Positions 27,401-34,990 of a stretch of 64,000 nucleotides of DNA are shown piece after piece. The DNA is taken from assembly GCF_009827335.1 (NCBI RefSeq), contig NZ_WTYH01000001.1:1302001-1366000 (forward strand), given 5' to 3'. Made by a program: the position numbers and the translations under genes. The stretch's first letter is position 1. Every line of letters begins with the position of its first letter. This DNA comes from Aurantiacibacter arachoides (GTDB taxonomy: Bacteria > Pseudomonadota > Alphaproteobacteria > Sphingomonadales > Sphingomonadaceae). Below the pieces are notes generated by a model. It did no database searches. It saw only the letters and a list, made by a program, of their open reading frames with translations, and was not told where the DNA came from.

Positions 27401-29540
27401 AACCGTAATCCGCGCCGTAACCGGCCTTTTTCGCATCAAATCGGCTTAGTATCACCCCTGCGATCTGGCTTTGTGCCAAGTTGATTCTCTGGATTGACGA
27501 GCGGATGCGTGCAGGCGGATTTTCCCCCGATCGCACGAGCAAAATGGTTCTGTCAGATACATTCGCTAGCTCAACTGCATCAGCCAGCCCGAGGATGGGC
27601 GGCGCATCAATGAAGATGTGGTCGTAATTCTCACCCAATTTAGCCAGGAGGGGGTTCAGCTGGTCTGCTGCAAGTAGCTCCGCGGGATTAGGTGGCTTTG
27701 GTCCGGTAGTAATCAGATCGAGATTGGGGGCAACCATCGATTGGATGGTCTCGGAGATACTCGCGTTGCTGGAAAGTAAGTCCGACAAACCGCGCACATT
27801 GTCGACTTCGAAAAGGGAATGTTGGCGTGGTCGCCGCATATCCGCATCAAGAACGACAACGCGCTTGCCGGTTCTCGCTGTGGCAAGAGCCAAGGCCATG
27901 CACGAAACCGACTTACCCTCGCCGGCCGAGGCGCTCGTAAAAGTAAGGCATTTAGGGAGCCCCCCGGTAAACGAAATCGCCAGTACCGCGCGAATTGCAG
28001 CATAAGCCTCCGCGATTTCGCTTTTGGGGTCCCGCAGGTCCGCCATGAGTTCGGTTTCCGATGTCTCTGGTGTAATTCCTAAAAGCGGCAGGGCTAGCAA
28101 TCGCTCCACGTCATCGGGACTCCGGACGCGTCCAAAAATTTGCTCTCGCAAGAGCACGAAAAGAACCGCCAACACGCATCCGATGAGGATTGATAGAGCG
28201 ACATTGAGGATCAGACTTGGCTTGATCGGCCTGTCAGGCACATCCGCGCGATCTACGAGAGAGATATTATTACTGGGCGCGCCCGCTTCAGCGTTCAAGC
28301 TGTTCAACCGAGCGAGAAGCGCCTCGTATTGTGTGCGATTGGTCTGGCTGCCCCGCTCGAGGATACCGAGTTGAACCGAATTGCGCTGATCCCGGATCTG
28401 ATCCTCCTTAATCGAATCTAGGCGCTGACGAAGATCCCGTTCGGCGGCAACTGAGCTATCATATGGCGCGCGCAATCCACGACGAATTTGCTCTCCGAGG
28501 CTTTGCACGTTGCTCCGTAAAGCGTCGAATTGCGCCTGCGCCTCGATTACTTGCGGATGTCCGGGCAAGTACCGCGCGCGGCGCGCCTCCAACTCGCTTT
28601 GCGCCGTGGCGAGTTGCTGAACCAGCGACTGGACTGCAGGGTTCTGATTGACCTGCGGGATGCTCATGGCGGGAACGCTGGCGATCGCATTCCACTCATT
28701 AGCGGCGGTAATTCGCCTGGCGGTCGCCATGTTCAGATCGGTATTGATCTGCGTGAGGGATTGCGCAGTCAGCGTTGGCGCAGCCGCTCCATCCACGCCC
28801 GGGCCGGTGGCAAGAATTCGGGCCCCTTCGGAATAGGAATTCGAAGCCGCTTCGCTTGCCGCAAGCCTTTCTCTAGCTTCCGCGAGCTGACGCGAAAGGA
28901 ACTCTCTCGCATAGGCGGATGTATCGACCTTACGCTGCAAATTGTTCTGAATGAAGCTTTCCGCAAAGCTGTTCGCTACGCGGGCGGAAACAAGGGGGTC
29001 AGGGCTCTCGAAAGTCAGGGTCGCTATGCGGCTTTCTATGGGGAGATCGACATAGAAATTGTTCATGAGGATGCTATCGACGGCGTCCACCTTGCGGTCA
29101 CGCGCAACAGCACTTGACAGTCCTTCCGCGTCGATGGTGACATCAAACGCCTGAAGCAATTCGTCATTGTTGTAGAAGCCGAGATCGCGCGCAACCATTT
29201 GCGACAGAGACCTGCTGTGAAGTATGCCAACCTGCGTCTGCAGGAAACGATCAGCGTCTTGAATAGCGGCGGATGCGTCGGAATCTTCGGTTCCCGTGAT
29301 TTTTGTCGCCGCCTGATCAATCTGCACCGAAGATGCCGCTGAGAAGATAGGCGTCATTAGCAGCGTGACGACCACTCCGGCCAAGGCCGCCATCAGAACG
29401 ATGCCGGCGACCCAGAAACGTGATCTGAAAAGCGCAGACCGGATTGCTAGGAGGTCAATCGTAATAGCATGTTCATTCGTTCCAGAGAGTTGATCGTTAC
29501 CAACTGAATCAAAATTTCTACTAACGTCTAACGCGTTCAT
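27381..29540 (-). CDS. Wzc/ExoP-type chain-length determinant and tyrosine autokinase
   Basis: A 719-residue polysaccharide co-polymerase. In order: an N-terminal Wzz domain with a membrane helix (about residues 36-60), a long periplasmic coiled-coil/GNVR region, a second membrane helix near residue 440 and a cytoplasmic BY-kinase domain. The kinase has Walker A SASAGEGKSVSC (about 540), Walker A' VVLDADMRRPR and Walker B HIFIDAPPILGLAD (about 640). The C-terminus YGADYGYEYNYR is a tyrosine cluster, the expected autophosphorylation tail. It controls polymer length and export with the Wza-type lipoprotein. No low-molecular-weight tyrosine phosphatase (Wzb) gene is in the window. Confidence 0.95.
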   Translation of the reverse strand: MNALDVSRNFDSVGNDQLSGTNEHAITIDLLAIRSALFRSRFWVAGIVLMAALAGVVVTLLMTPIFSAASSVQIDQAATKITGTEDSDASAAIQDADRFLQTQVGILHSRSLSQMVARDLGFYNNDELLQAFDVTIDAEGLSSAVARDRKVDAVDSILMNNFYVDLPIESRIATLTFESPDPLVSARVANSFAESFIQNNLQRKVDTSAYAREFLSRQLAEARERLAASEAASNSYSEGARILATGPGVDGAAAPTLTAQSLTQINTDLNMATARRITAANEWNAIASVPAMSIPQVNQNPAVQSLVQQLATAQSELEARRARYLPGHPQVIEAQAQFDALRSNVQSLGEQIRRGLRAPYDSSVAAERDLRQRLDSIKEDQIRDQRNSVQLGILERGSQTNRTQYEALLARLNSLNAEAGAPSNNISLVDRADVPDRPIKPSLILNVALSILIGCVLAVLFVLLREQIFGRVRSPDDVERLLALPLLGITPETSETELMADLRDPKSEIAEAYAAIRAVLAISFTGGLPKCLTFTSASAGEGKSVSCMALALATARTGKRVVVLDADMRRPRQHSLFEVDNVRGLSDLLSSNASISETIQSMVAPNLDLITTGPKPPNPAELLAADQLNPLLAKLGENYDHIFIDAPPILGLADAVELANVSDRTILLVRSGENPPARIRSSIQRINLAQSQIAGVILSRFDAKKAGYGADYGYEYNYR

Positions 29541-29554
29541 TTTTCAGCCTCCGC

Positions 29555-30259
29555 CTAGATAATACGATAAAATAGGGCGGTAAGCAGAGGAGCGACTTGA
29601 AGTGCATCCCTTAGTAACCCTTTGACGCCTGATGCGCTGACCACAACGATGTCCCCGGCCTCAAGGGGCACATTCGGTTCAATTCCCATTCTCACGTCCC
29701 GCAGATCGAACTGGGCGGCATAAACTGCTTGGTCGACATGTCGGAATACAATTATTTCTTCGAGATTGGCCGTCTGTGTTGGCCCCCCCGCGAGGGCAAT
29801 CGCCTGCAACAATGAAGTATCGCCTTTTATTTCGAAAACGCCGGGCGTTTCCACGTCCCCCTCCACAGTCAGACGTAATCTTGCTGAATTGGTGACGAAA
29901 ACCGAAACCTGGGGGTTTCGCAAATATTCGGCTCCCAGACGATCTTGGATTTCTGTTGCGACCTCGCGTCCTGTTCGTCCTGCGACCTGTACGTCTCCAA
30001 CAAGCGGAAAAGGAATGGTGCCAGATGAATCAACAGTAATTTCATCCAACGAAAGTGCGGGTTCGTCAAAAACATTGATTTGCAGAACATCGGACGCGCC
30101 GATGCGATAGGGACGATCGACTGTTGTCGGCATGTCAGCGGGTAAAGTCAGTTGCGCGCGCGTCTGCTCAATCGAAGGTCCAGAAGTACACCCCGATAAC
30201 GAAGGGAGCGAAATTACTGCCGCGGCAAAGAAGATCATCTTGTTAAATTTTTTGATCAT
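29555..30259 (-). CDS. Wza/GumB-type polysaccharide export lipoprotein
   Basis: An outer-membrane polysaccharide export (OPX) protein of 234 residues. A signal peptide with lipobox LSGC (Cys24) is followed by the Poly_export domain (PYRIGASDVLQINVFDEPAL, then GTIPFPLVGDVQVAGRTGRE) and a SLBB domain (LTVEGDVETPGVFEIKGDTS). It is shorter than E. coli Wza and resembles GumB/ExoF-class proteins; the C-terminal ALQVAPLLTALFYRII is hydrophobic and may span the outer membrane. It overlaps the upstream ligase-like gene by 17 bases and lies 14 bases from the kinase gene. Confidence 0.93.
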   Translation of the reverse strand: MIKKFNKMIFFAAAVISLPSLSGCTSGPSIEQTRAQLTLPADMPTTVDRPYRIGASDVLQINVFDEPALSLDEITVDSSGTIPFPLVGDVQVAGRTGREVATEIQDRLGAEYLRNPQVSVFVTNSARLRLTVEGDVETPGVFEIKGDTSLLQAIALAGGPTQTANLEEIIVFRHVDQAVYAAQFDLRDVRMGIEPNVPLEAGDIVVVSASGVKGLLRDALQVAPLLTALFYRII

Positions 30260-31607
30260 GTCTTTTCCCCATCACCGCCACGGCATCATCGTCAGTGAAG
30301 AATTGAGCCAGCCCCAGCGCAAAAAGCGTAAGGACGGCCGGCGTTCGAGCAGGATAATCGACGATCGAGTGCAGCAGAACGGCAACCGTCCAAAGCCCAC
30401 CTAGCGACTGCAAATTTGTTGAACTGAGTTTGTCTCGCTTTTGCAGTAATCGTTTGAATCGTAAAAGCAAGAGGGTTAACGCCACTGCCAGTGCAATCGC
30501 GAAAGGGAGACCTCCCTCAAGCAGATACTCGAGGTATTCGCTATGGGCGCGATTGGCATATGTCAATGACAGGTCATCGATCGTTTCATAGAGTCCATAC
30601 GCATCCACGAACGTGCCGTATCCGGACCCACTGGGGAAAAAGGCCTTAGCGGCTTTCCAAGTCCCCCGCCAGAAGGTCCAGCGCAAGTCATCCTCCACAG
30701 CATTAAAGCGTAAAAGCGATTCCGCGACCCTTAGGTTCACGAATGCAAGGAACAGCAACATCGTCGAGGCGCCAATTGCCCAGGCGGCTTTGAAACGTAG
30801 ACTGCTCGAGCGTACTTTCTCGTCGAACAAAAGGATACCGCCGACTGTCAACAGCAGGGACAAGATCATGCCCGCACGCGAACCTGTCGAAATCACCCCA
30901 ATAAGCAATAACAGCGTTGAAGTAATTGCCGGCCAACGATGCGAACGCGATGTTCGTCCGGCAATCCACCAGATCGCAGCGATCGTCATACCGAGAAACA
31001 GGGCCTGATGGTTGCGGTTTGCGAATATGCCCGGCCCATAGGAAACATGAGGACTGTTCCAGAAATCGAAGACACGCCCCCCGGTGGAGACCTGCACAGC
31101 GGCAATTGCTAAGCTAAGGAATGCAGCGCAAAGCAGGCATTTCATGGCGACAATACTTGCAGTCCGAATATCTATCCTAAACACGATATACAACGCAACA
31201 CCCATCACTGCGTAAAGCAGGAAGTGCAAAGTCTGTAATGAATCGGTGGAGAATGGGGCCCATCCGCTAGGATCTCCATAAGCCCGCACTTCGCCCAATA
31301 CTCGCGGTTGTACTGCGGTAACCCAAGAAATCGGAAAAGGGATTAATTGAAACAAAATCAAAAGTAGAAATAGGCACGGTCCCCATAATATCTTCGTCTC
31401 CAAACGGTTCCTGTAAGCCCTAGTCCGACAAAGGGCAAATGCATGGTATACCAAACACACTGTACACAGTTGCAGGATAGGCAATTGCCAAGTCTGCAGT
31501 TGGAAGTCTTTGCCACCGAATAGTAAGAGTAGAATTAAGGACGCAGCCACCCATAGTGATGACGTTGGGTTTTTTAAGGCTACCAATTCGGAAGTCGCCT
31601 GGGACAT
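30243..31607 (-). CDS. O-antigen ligase/Wzy-like membrane protein (first gene of the export operon)
   Basis: A 454-residue protein with about 11-12 membrane helices and the PF04932-type region: GPGIFANRNHQALFLGMTIA, LIGVISTGSRAGMILSLLLT, then FWRGTWKAAKAFFPSGSGYG and NRAHSEYLEYLLEGGLPFAI, where NRAHSEYLE matches the conserved His loop. Sphingomonad EPS loci often carry such a protein beside the wza/wzc pair. It could be the polymerase itself, making the second copy (24136-25416) accessory, or vice versa. The ATG is preceded by a GGAG box. It heads the minus-strand operon, divergent from the small exported protein gene. Confidence 0.87.
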   Translation of the reverse strand: MSQATSELVALKNPTSSLWVAASLILLLLFGGKDFQLQTWQLPILQLCTVCLVYHAFALCRTRAYRNRLETKILWGPCLFLLLILFQLIPFPISWVTAVQPRVLGEVRAYGDPSGWAPFSTDSLQTLHFLLYAVMGVALYIVFRIDIRTASIVAMKCLLCAAFLSLAIAAVQVSTGGRVFDFWNSPHVSYGPGIFANRNHQALFLGMTIAAIWWIAGRTSRSHRWPAITSTLLLLIGVISTGSRAGMILSLLLTVGGILLFDEKVRSSSLRFKAAWAIGASTMLLFLAFVNLRVAESLLRFNAVEDDLRWTFWRGTWKAAKAFFPSGSGYGTFVDAYGLYETIDDLSLTYANRAHSEYLEYLLEGGLPFAIALAVALTLLLLRFKRLLQKRDKLSSTNLQSLGGLWTVAVLLHSIVDYPARTPAVLTLFALGLAQFFTDDDAVAVMGKRHDQKI

Positions 31608-31689
31608 AAAAACTCCGAAAATTCACTGTCAGGGTTGACATAGGAATGGCCTTGATCCAGAAGCGGGTTGAAATTCAAGGGGTAACGAA

Positions 31690-31926
31690 ATGTTGTTTGG
31701 TAAGAAATTGATTCTCGGCGGACTGCTTGCGGCCTCAATGTCGCTGCCGACCCTTTCGATGGCGCAGGAAGCGCCCGCAATAGAGCGCTCTTTCGCGCCG
31801 TTGGATAAGAGCGAGAAGCTCGTCGGTGTCGGATTGCCGATTATCTTACTTATCAGCCTAGTTGCCGTGGTGGGTGTTATCGCCGTCGCTTCGAGCGGCG
31901 GCAGTGATCAGCCCGGCAGTCCGTAG
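31690..31926 (+). CDS. Small exported single-span protein
   Basis: A 78-residue protein: a cleavable signal peptide (MLFGKKLILGGLLAASMSLP followed by TLSMA-QEAP), a short linker, one hydrophobic segment (VGVGLPIILLISLVAVVGVI) and a Gly/Ser/Pro tail. After cleavage it would be a ~55-residue inner-membrane peptide. It is divergent from the EPS export operon, with the AAGGGGT ribosome-binding region about seven bases upstream, and a strong hairpin terminator lies downstream. No known function; its position suggests a link with EPS export or its regulation. Confidence 0.7.
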   Translation: MLFGKKLILGGLLAASMSLPTLSMAQEAPAIERSFAPLDKSEKLVGVGLPIILLISLVAVVGVIAVASSGGSDQPGSP

Positions 31927-32286
31927 ATCGTGTCAACGAAGGCCACAGGGGTTTTCACCTAAGGTTGGTTTTCTAACGGTAATTGGCCTCTCATCACGGC
32001 GTGATGGGAGGCCTTTGATATTGGCGCTTTACGAGCCACGGGTTGTAGATGGATCGGCTAACCTCTGTATGCTTCGCGCTGAAAAGCACAACTTTGCGCC
32101 GATGAGCTGCTAATATCGCCGATGTCTTTTGCCTCTCAATGTGCAAGGGCCTTGCAGGTCCCTTCGCTGACCGTCAGGCGGACAATTAAAATGATCCATC
32201 ATTATGATTGACATCACGTGCCTCCTGATAAATTGATCGGTCTCAAATCCGAACCTGCTGACTACGAATTTTTATTAAGGGATTCA
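31927..32286. other. Intergenic region: terminator and mucR leader
   Basis: It holds the hairpin at 31985-32015 and an AT-rich mucR leader. The leader includes a TTGACA at 32208-32213, a possible -35 element with no convincing -10 at standard spacing, and an AAGGGA ribosome-binding sequence just before the mucR ATG. Confidence 0.5.
31985..32015 (+). terminator. Strong hairpin terminator after the small exported protein gene
   Basis: GGCCTCTCATCACG pairs with CGTGATGGGAGGCC (14-bp stem with one G-T wobble, minimal loop) and is followed by TTTGATATT. It lies 58 bases past the stop codon at 31926, consistent with intrinsic termination of that transcript. Confidence 0.75.
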
Positions 32287-32733
32287 ATGGATAACTCCGA
32301 CAACAGTGCCAGCGAGGTTCTCATCACGCTGACTGCAGACATCGTCACCGCGCACGTGGCAAACAACAATGTCGACAACAACGCGCTGCCTGAGCTCATT
32401 CAGAGCGTTTACGGGGCGCTCGCCGGACTGGGTGCCACCGCTGCTCCGGAGGAAGTGCGCCCCGAGCCTGCGGTCTCCGTCCGCTCGTCGGTCAAGAAGG
32501 ATCACATCGTCTGCCTCGAAGACGGCAAGAAGATGAAGATGCTCAAGCGTCACTTGATGACAGACCATGGCATGACGCCCGACGAATATCGCGCTCGCTG
32601 GGGCCTAGCCTCCGACTACCCGATGGTCGCCCCCGATTACGCTGCCAAGCGTCGCGATCTCGCCAAGAAGATTGGCCTCGGCCGCAAGCCCGGTCAGAAG
32701 GTGATAAAGACGAAGAAAAGTGCATCTGAGTGA
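32287..32733 (+). CDS. mucR: MucR/Ros-family transcriptional regulator
   Basis: A 148-residue regulator. Its N-terminal half (VLITLTADIVTAHVANNNVD, ALPELIQSVYGALAGLG) and DNA-binding half (VCLEDGKKMKMLKRHLMTDH, then GMTPDEYRARWGLASDYPMV and AAKRRDLAKKIGLGRKPG) match MucR/Ros proteins, which repress or activate exopolysaccharide genes in rhizobia and act as H-NS-like silencers. The second zinc cysteine is replaced by Asp (CLEDGKK instead of CxxC), as in some zinc-independent relatives. The start at 32287 follows AAGGGATTC; an in-frame ATG 69 bases upstream has no homology. It closes the EPS part of the island and is its probable local regulator. Confidence 0.9.
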   Translation: MDNSDNSASEVLITLTADIVTAHVANNNVDNNALPELIQSVYGALAGLGATAAPEEVRPEPAVSVRSSVKKDHIVCLEDGKKMKMLKRHLMTDHGMTPDEYRARWGLASDYPMVAPDYAAKRRDLAKKIGLGRKPGQKVIKTKKSASE

Positions 32734-33076
32734 ACAATCGGAAATCGAGCGGATAAAGACCTTGCGAGCACGATGGTTTTTTCTTAGATTTAGTTGAATT
32801 TTTGTGCTTTTAGATTATGTATATTTTATGCGCGACCTTGTGCACACGGAAGCAGTGATCGGTTTTGGATCGCGCCGCGACTGGTCGGATGACCGAGCTG
32901 AAGGTGCAAAGCGGTCATTCGGCGGTGATCGTGCTTCCTTCGTGTTTCCATTGGCGCACAGGCTGGCAACTCCAGCGGCCCTAGATAGGGAAACAAGCTA
33001 GCTGGACCCCCTTATTGAGGATTAGCGGGTCCGAATTCGCGGGCTTGCTTGACTTGCCTCTGCCCGACCAAGACCG
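32734..33076. other. Junction between the EPS cargo and the satellite-like module
   Basis: Roughly 340 bases without a gene. The first half is very AT-rich (T-runs near 32778-32800), the second half GC-rich. It contains the att-like inverted core at 33004-33032. Transcription from both sides converges here: mucR from the left, the satellite module from the right. Confidence 0.55.
33004..33032. repeat. Degenerate att-like core (candidate third attachment site)
   Basis: GGACCC and GGGTCC face each other across 17 bases, followed by GAATTCG. In attR the same hexamers face each other across 16 bases (39542-39569), followed by TAGGTTCG. The shared ATTAGCGGGTCC/AATCAGCGGGTCC context strengthens the likeness. 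It lies exactly between the two functional blocks. The match is short, so chance is possible. Confidence 0.35.
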
Positions 33077-33556
33077 TCACGCCTTCTGTGCGCCCTCCCC
33101 TACACCTGAGCCCTCCTCCCTTCCAACGGTCGGACATTCTGGAACGGACCAAGGGGAGCTGATCGTCTCGCCGATCAGTGCGATTACCGAAGGGCGGCGC
33201 CTCACCGCCAGCCGCCTCTCAGCCAGGCCTGACAGGAACCACTCGTCATGATCAGAGCCCAGTACCGGAGGCACGAAAGGCAGCGTCCTGCCCGACGCGA
33301 CCCACATCTCTTCAACATACTGAATATGCCGGCGGTATATGTCCGTCATTGGCATGGCCGCTTTTCTGCGGATCTCGGACGCGGTACGGCTCGCGTAATC
33401 AGTGAGCCGTTCTTGCATATTGGGAAATTTGCCGACCGTAATGAGCGCTTGTGCCATCTCATAAGCCACTATTCGCAGCTCCTCCCGCGTCCGCTCGACG
33501 GCCGGCGCTGGCGGGAGCGCACATTCGAGCTTCGCCAACCGCCGCCGGATCGTCAT
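33077..33556 (-). CDS. Unknown protein, distal gene of the satellite-like module
   Basis: A 159-residue soluble protein with a basic N-terminus (MTIRRRLAKLECAL) and a long helical region (TREELRIVAYEMAQALITVG, then TDIYRRHIQYVEEMW). I recognise no domain. The ATG overlaps the stop of the DUF5681-like gene (ATGA), so it belongs to the same operon. The C-terminal 25 residues look disordered. The position beside a DUF5681-type gene suggests a phage-derived accessory role. Confidence 0.65.
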   Translation of the reverse strand: MTIRRRLAKLECALPPAPAVERTREELRIVAYEMAQALITVGKFPNMQERLTDYASRTASEIRRKAAMPMTDIYRRHIQYVEEMWVASGRTLPFVPPVLGSDHDEWFLSGLAERRLAVRRRPSVIALIGETISSPWSVPECPTVGREEGSGVGEGAQKA

Positions 33557-34011
33557 GCTCCCCTCCGGGAGCGCTGCTCTTCCAAGCGCTTTTCAAGTTC
33601 GGCGATGCGCGTTTCGTGATCGCCCGCTTCAATAATCTCATTGTGAGCTGATAGTAGCGCCATCACGCGCCCGGCCTCATCGGGAGTGATTTCACCAGCC
33701 GAGACTGCAGCCAGGACCATCGAGGACGCATCGACCGCATCCTTTGCAGACCGGACTAGCGGGAGGTCCAGACTCAGCGGCGAGTCCTTCTTGGGCGGCG
33801 CAAGTCGATCCAAACACAGGCGAAGAGCGGTCGTGTCCCCGTCCAAGGCCAGCTCAACAGCTTTTGCCGTGAGGACTTCGTGCTGACCTTCGAGAAGAGC
33901 TTCGATGGCTCGCGTGACCCGATGACGGCTGCCAGCTCTGTTGCCGCCCAGCTTGTTACCCGAGGCGAAGCGACCGTCCGAATTTCGCCCGTCATTGTTC
34001 GGCTTGCGCAT
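33553..34011 (-). CDS. DUF5681-like phage-associated protein
   Basis: A 152-residue protein. The N-terminus NSDGRFASGNKLGGNRAGSR is the signature of DUF5681 proteins found in prophages and islands. Next come helical segments RAIEALLEGQHEVLTAKAVE, LALDGDTTALRLCLDRLAPP and a C-terminal coiled coil (ETRIAELEKRLEEQRSRRG). Function is unknown; a DNA-binding or small-terminase-like role has been suggested only by context. Its start overlaps the end of the primase gene by 20 bases and its stop overlaps the next gene. Confidence 0.75.
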   Translation of the reverse strand: MRKPNNDGRNSDGRFASGNKLGGNRAGSRHRVTRAIEALLEGQHEVLTAKAVELALDGDTTALRLCLDRLAPPKKDSPLSLDLPLVRSAKDAVDASSMVLAAVSAGEITPDEAGRVMALLSAHNEIIEAGDHETRIAELEKRLEEQRSRRGA

Positions 34012-34990
34012 GGCTCTTCCCCAAATTCCGACCTTGCGATTGCGGTACTATTTCCTGACTCTCGCGATACGATTTGCCCGCGTGTGTGATTTCGTCTGCC
34101 CAGTCGTGGCCGGCTTCGATGGGCACATGGACCTGCACCTGCAGGTCGAGACGACCGGCCAGCCTGTGAGCGAGGCCAAACGCGGCGGCCTGTCCTCCGA
34201 ACTTCGCGTCATTGTCGCCGAAAATCCAAACCTCGCGGACATAAGCCGGAGGGGTCCACTTCGCGAGCATGGCGGCGTTCATTGCACTCCAGACGGGAAT
34301 GCCGAACCGGTCCGCTGCGGCGAATGCCGTCTCGATACCCTCGGCGATGCCAAGGATCTCACCGGTCGCCGCGAACAGTCTGATCGCCGCACCGTCAGGG
34401 ATCCGGCCGGGCATAAGAGCGCGCGGATTCTCCATATCCGCCTTGCCGTTCGGTCCGAGGAACGTCCGGTGAATGTTTACCGGCTCACCGTCCGGACCGC
34501 TAACGAGGGCAAGCAACGCCGAGCGATGCACCCCGTCGGGTGCGGGGCACCATCCCGTTGAGCGCAAGCAAGAAGGAATAGTCGATGGCAGTGCGGCCCG
34601 GCTGGCCAGGTAGCGATGAGCACGATCGCCCGAAATCAGCGGGGTGGCACTCTGCCAGAGCTTATTCATGAGCCTAACGCGGGTGGGGTCATCCATTTCG
34701 CGCGTTGGCGGATCGGGATCGACGTTGCCGACCACGTCATCGACCTCGCGCGCCGCCGTGACAAAGTCCCAGCCCTTCAAGTTCATCAACAACTGCAGGC
34801 CGTTACCCGCCCCACATTGGCCACAGATGTAGGTGCCATTGCCATTCTTGTTGTCCCAACGATAGCGGTCGCGCCCTCCGCACAACGGACAGGGGCCGTG
34901 CCTGTTGTCGAGAAACTTGGCCTCGACCCCGAGATGGAGGAGAATTCCCTTCCATTTGCCGCGCGCGGCGTCGATCGTCCTGCGCCTCAC
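33992..34990 (-). CDS. Toprim-domain DNA primase of phage/satellite type
   Basis: A 332-residue primase. An N-terminal zinc ribbon (GPCPLCGGRDRYRW ... YICGQCGAGNGLQLL, four cysteines) is followed by a linker and a Toprim domain with GIAEGIETAFAAADRFGIPV and VWIFGDNDAKFGGQ, the catalytic Glu and DxD-like residues. It has no helicase domain; a separate helicase gene precedes it. The start is taken as GTG at 34990, which forms a GTGA overlap with the helicase stop; a longer frame upstream would overlap the helicase gene by about 90 bases. It probably primes replication of the excised element. Confidence 0.85.
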   Translation of the reverse strand: MRRRTIDAARGKWKGILLHLGVEAKFLDNRHGPCPLCGGRDRYRWDNKNGNGTYICGQCGAGNGLQLLMNLKGWDFVTAAREVDDVVGNVDPDPPTREMDDPTRVRLMNKLWQSATPLISGDRAHRYLASRAALPSTIPSCLRSTGWCPAPDGVHRSALLALVSGPDGEPVNIHRTFLGPNGKADMENPRALMPGRIPDGAAIRLFAATGEILGIAEGIETAFAAADRFGIPVWSAMNAAMLAKWTPPAYVREVWIFGDNDAKFGGQAAAFGLAHRLAGRLDLQVQVHVPIEAGHDWADEITHAGKSYRESQEIVPQSQGRNLGKSHAQAEQ

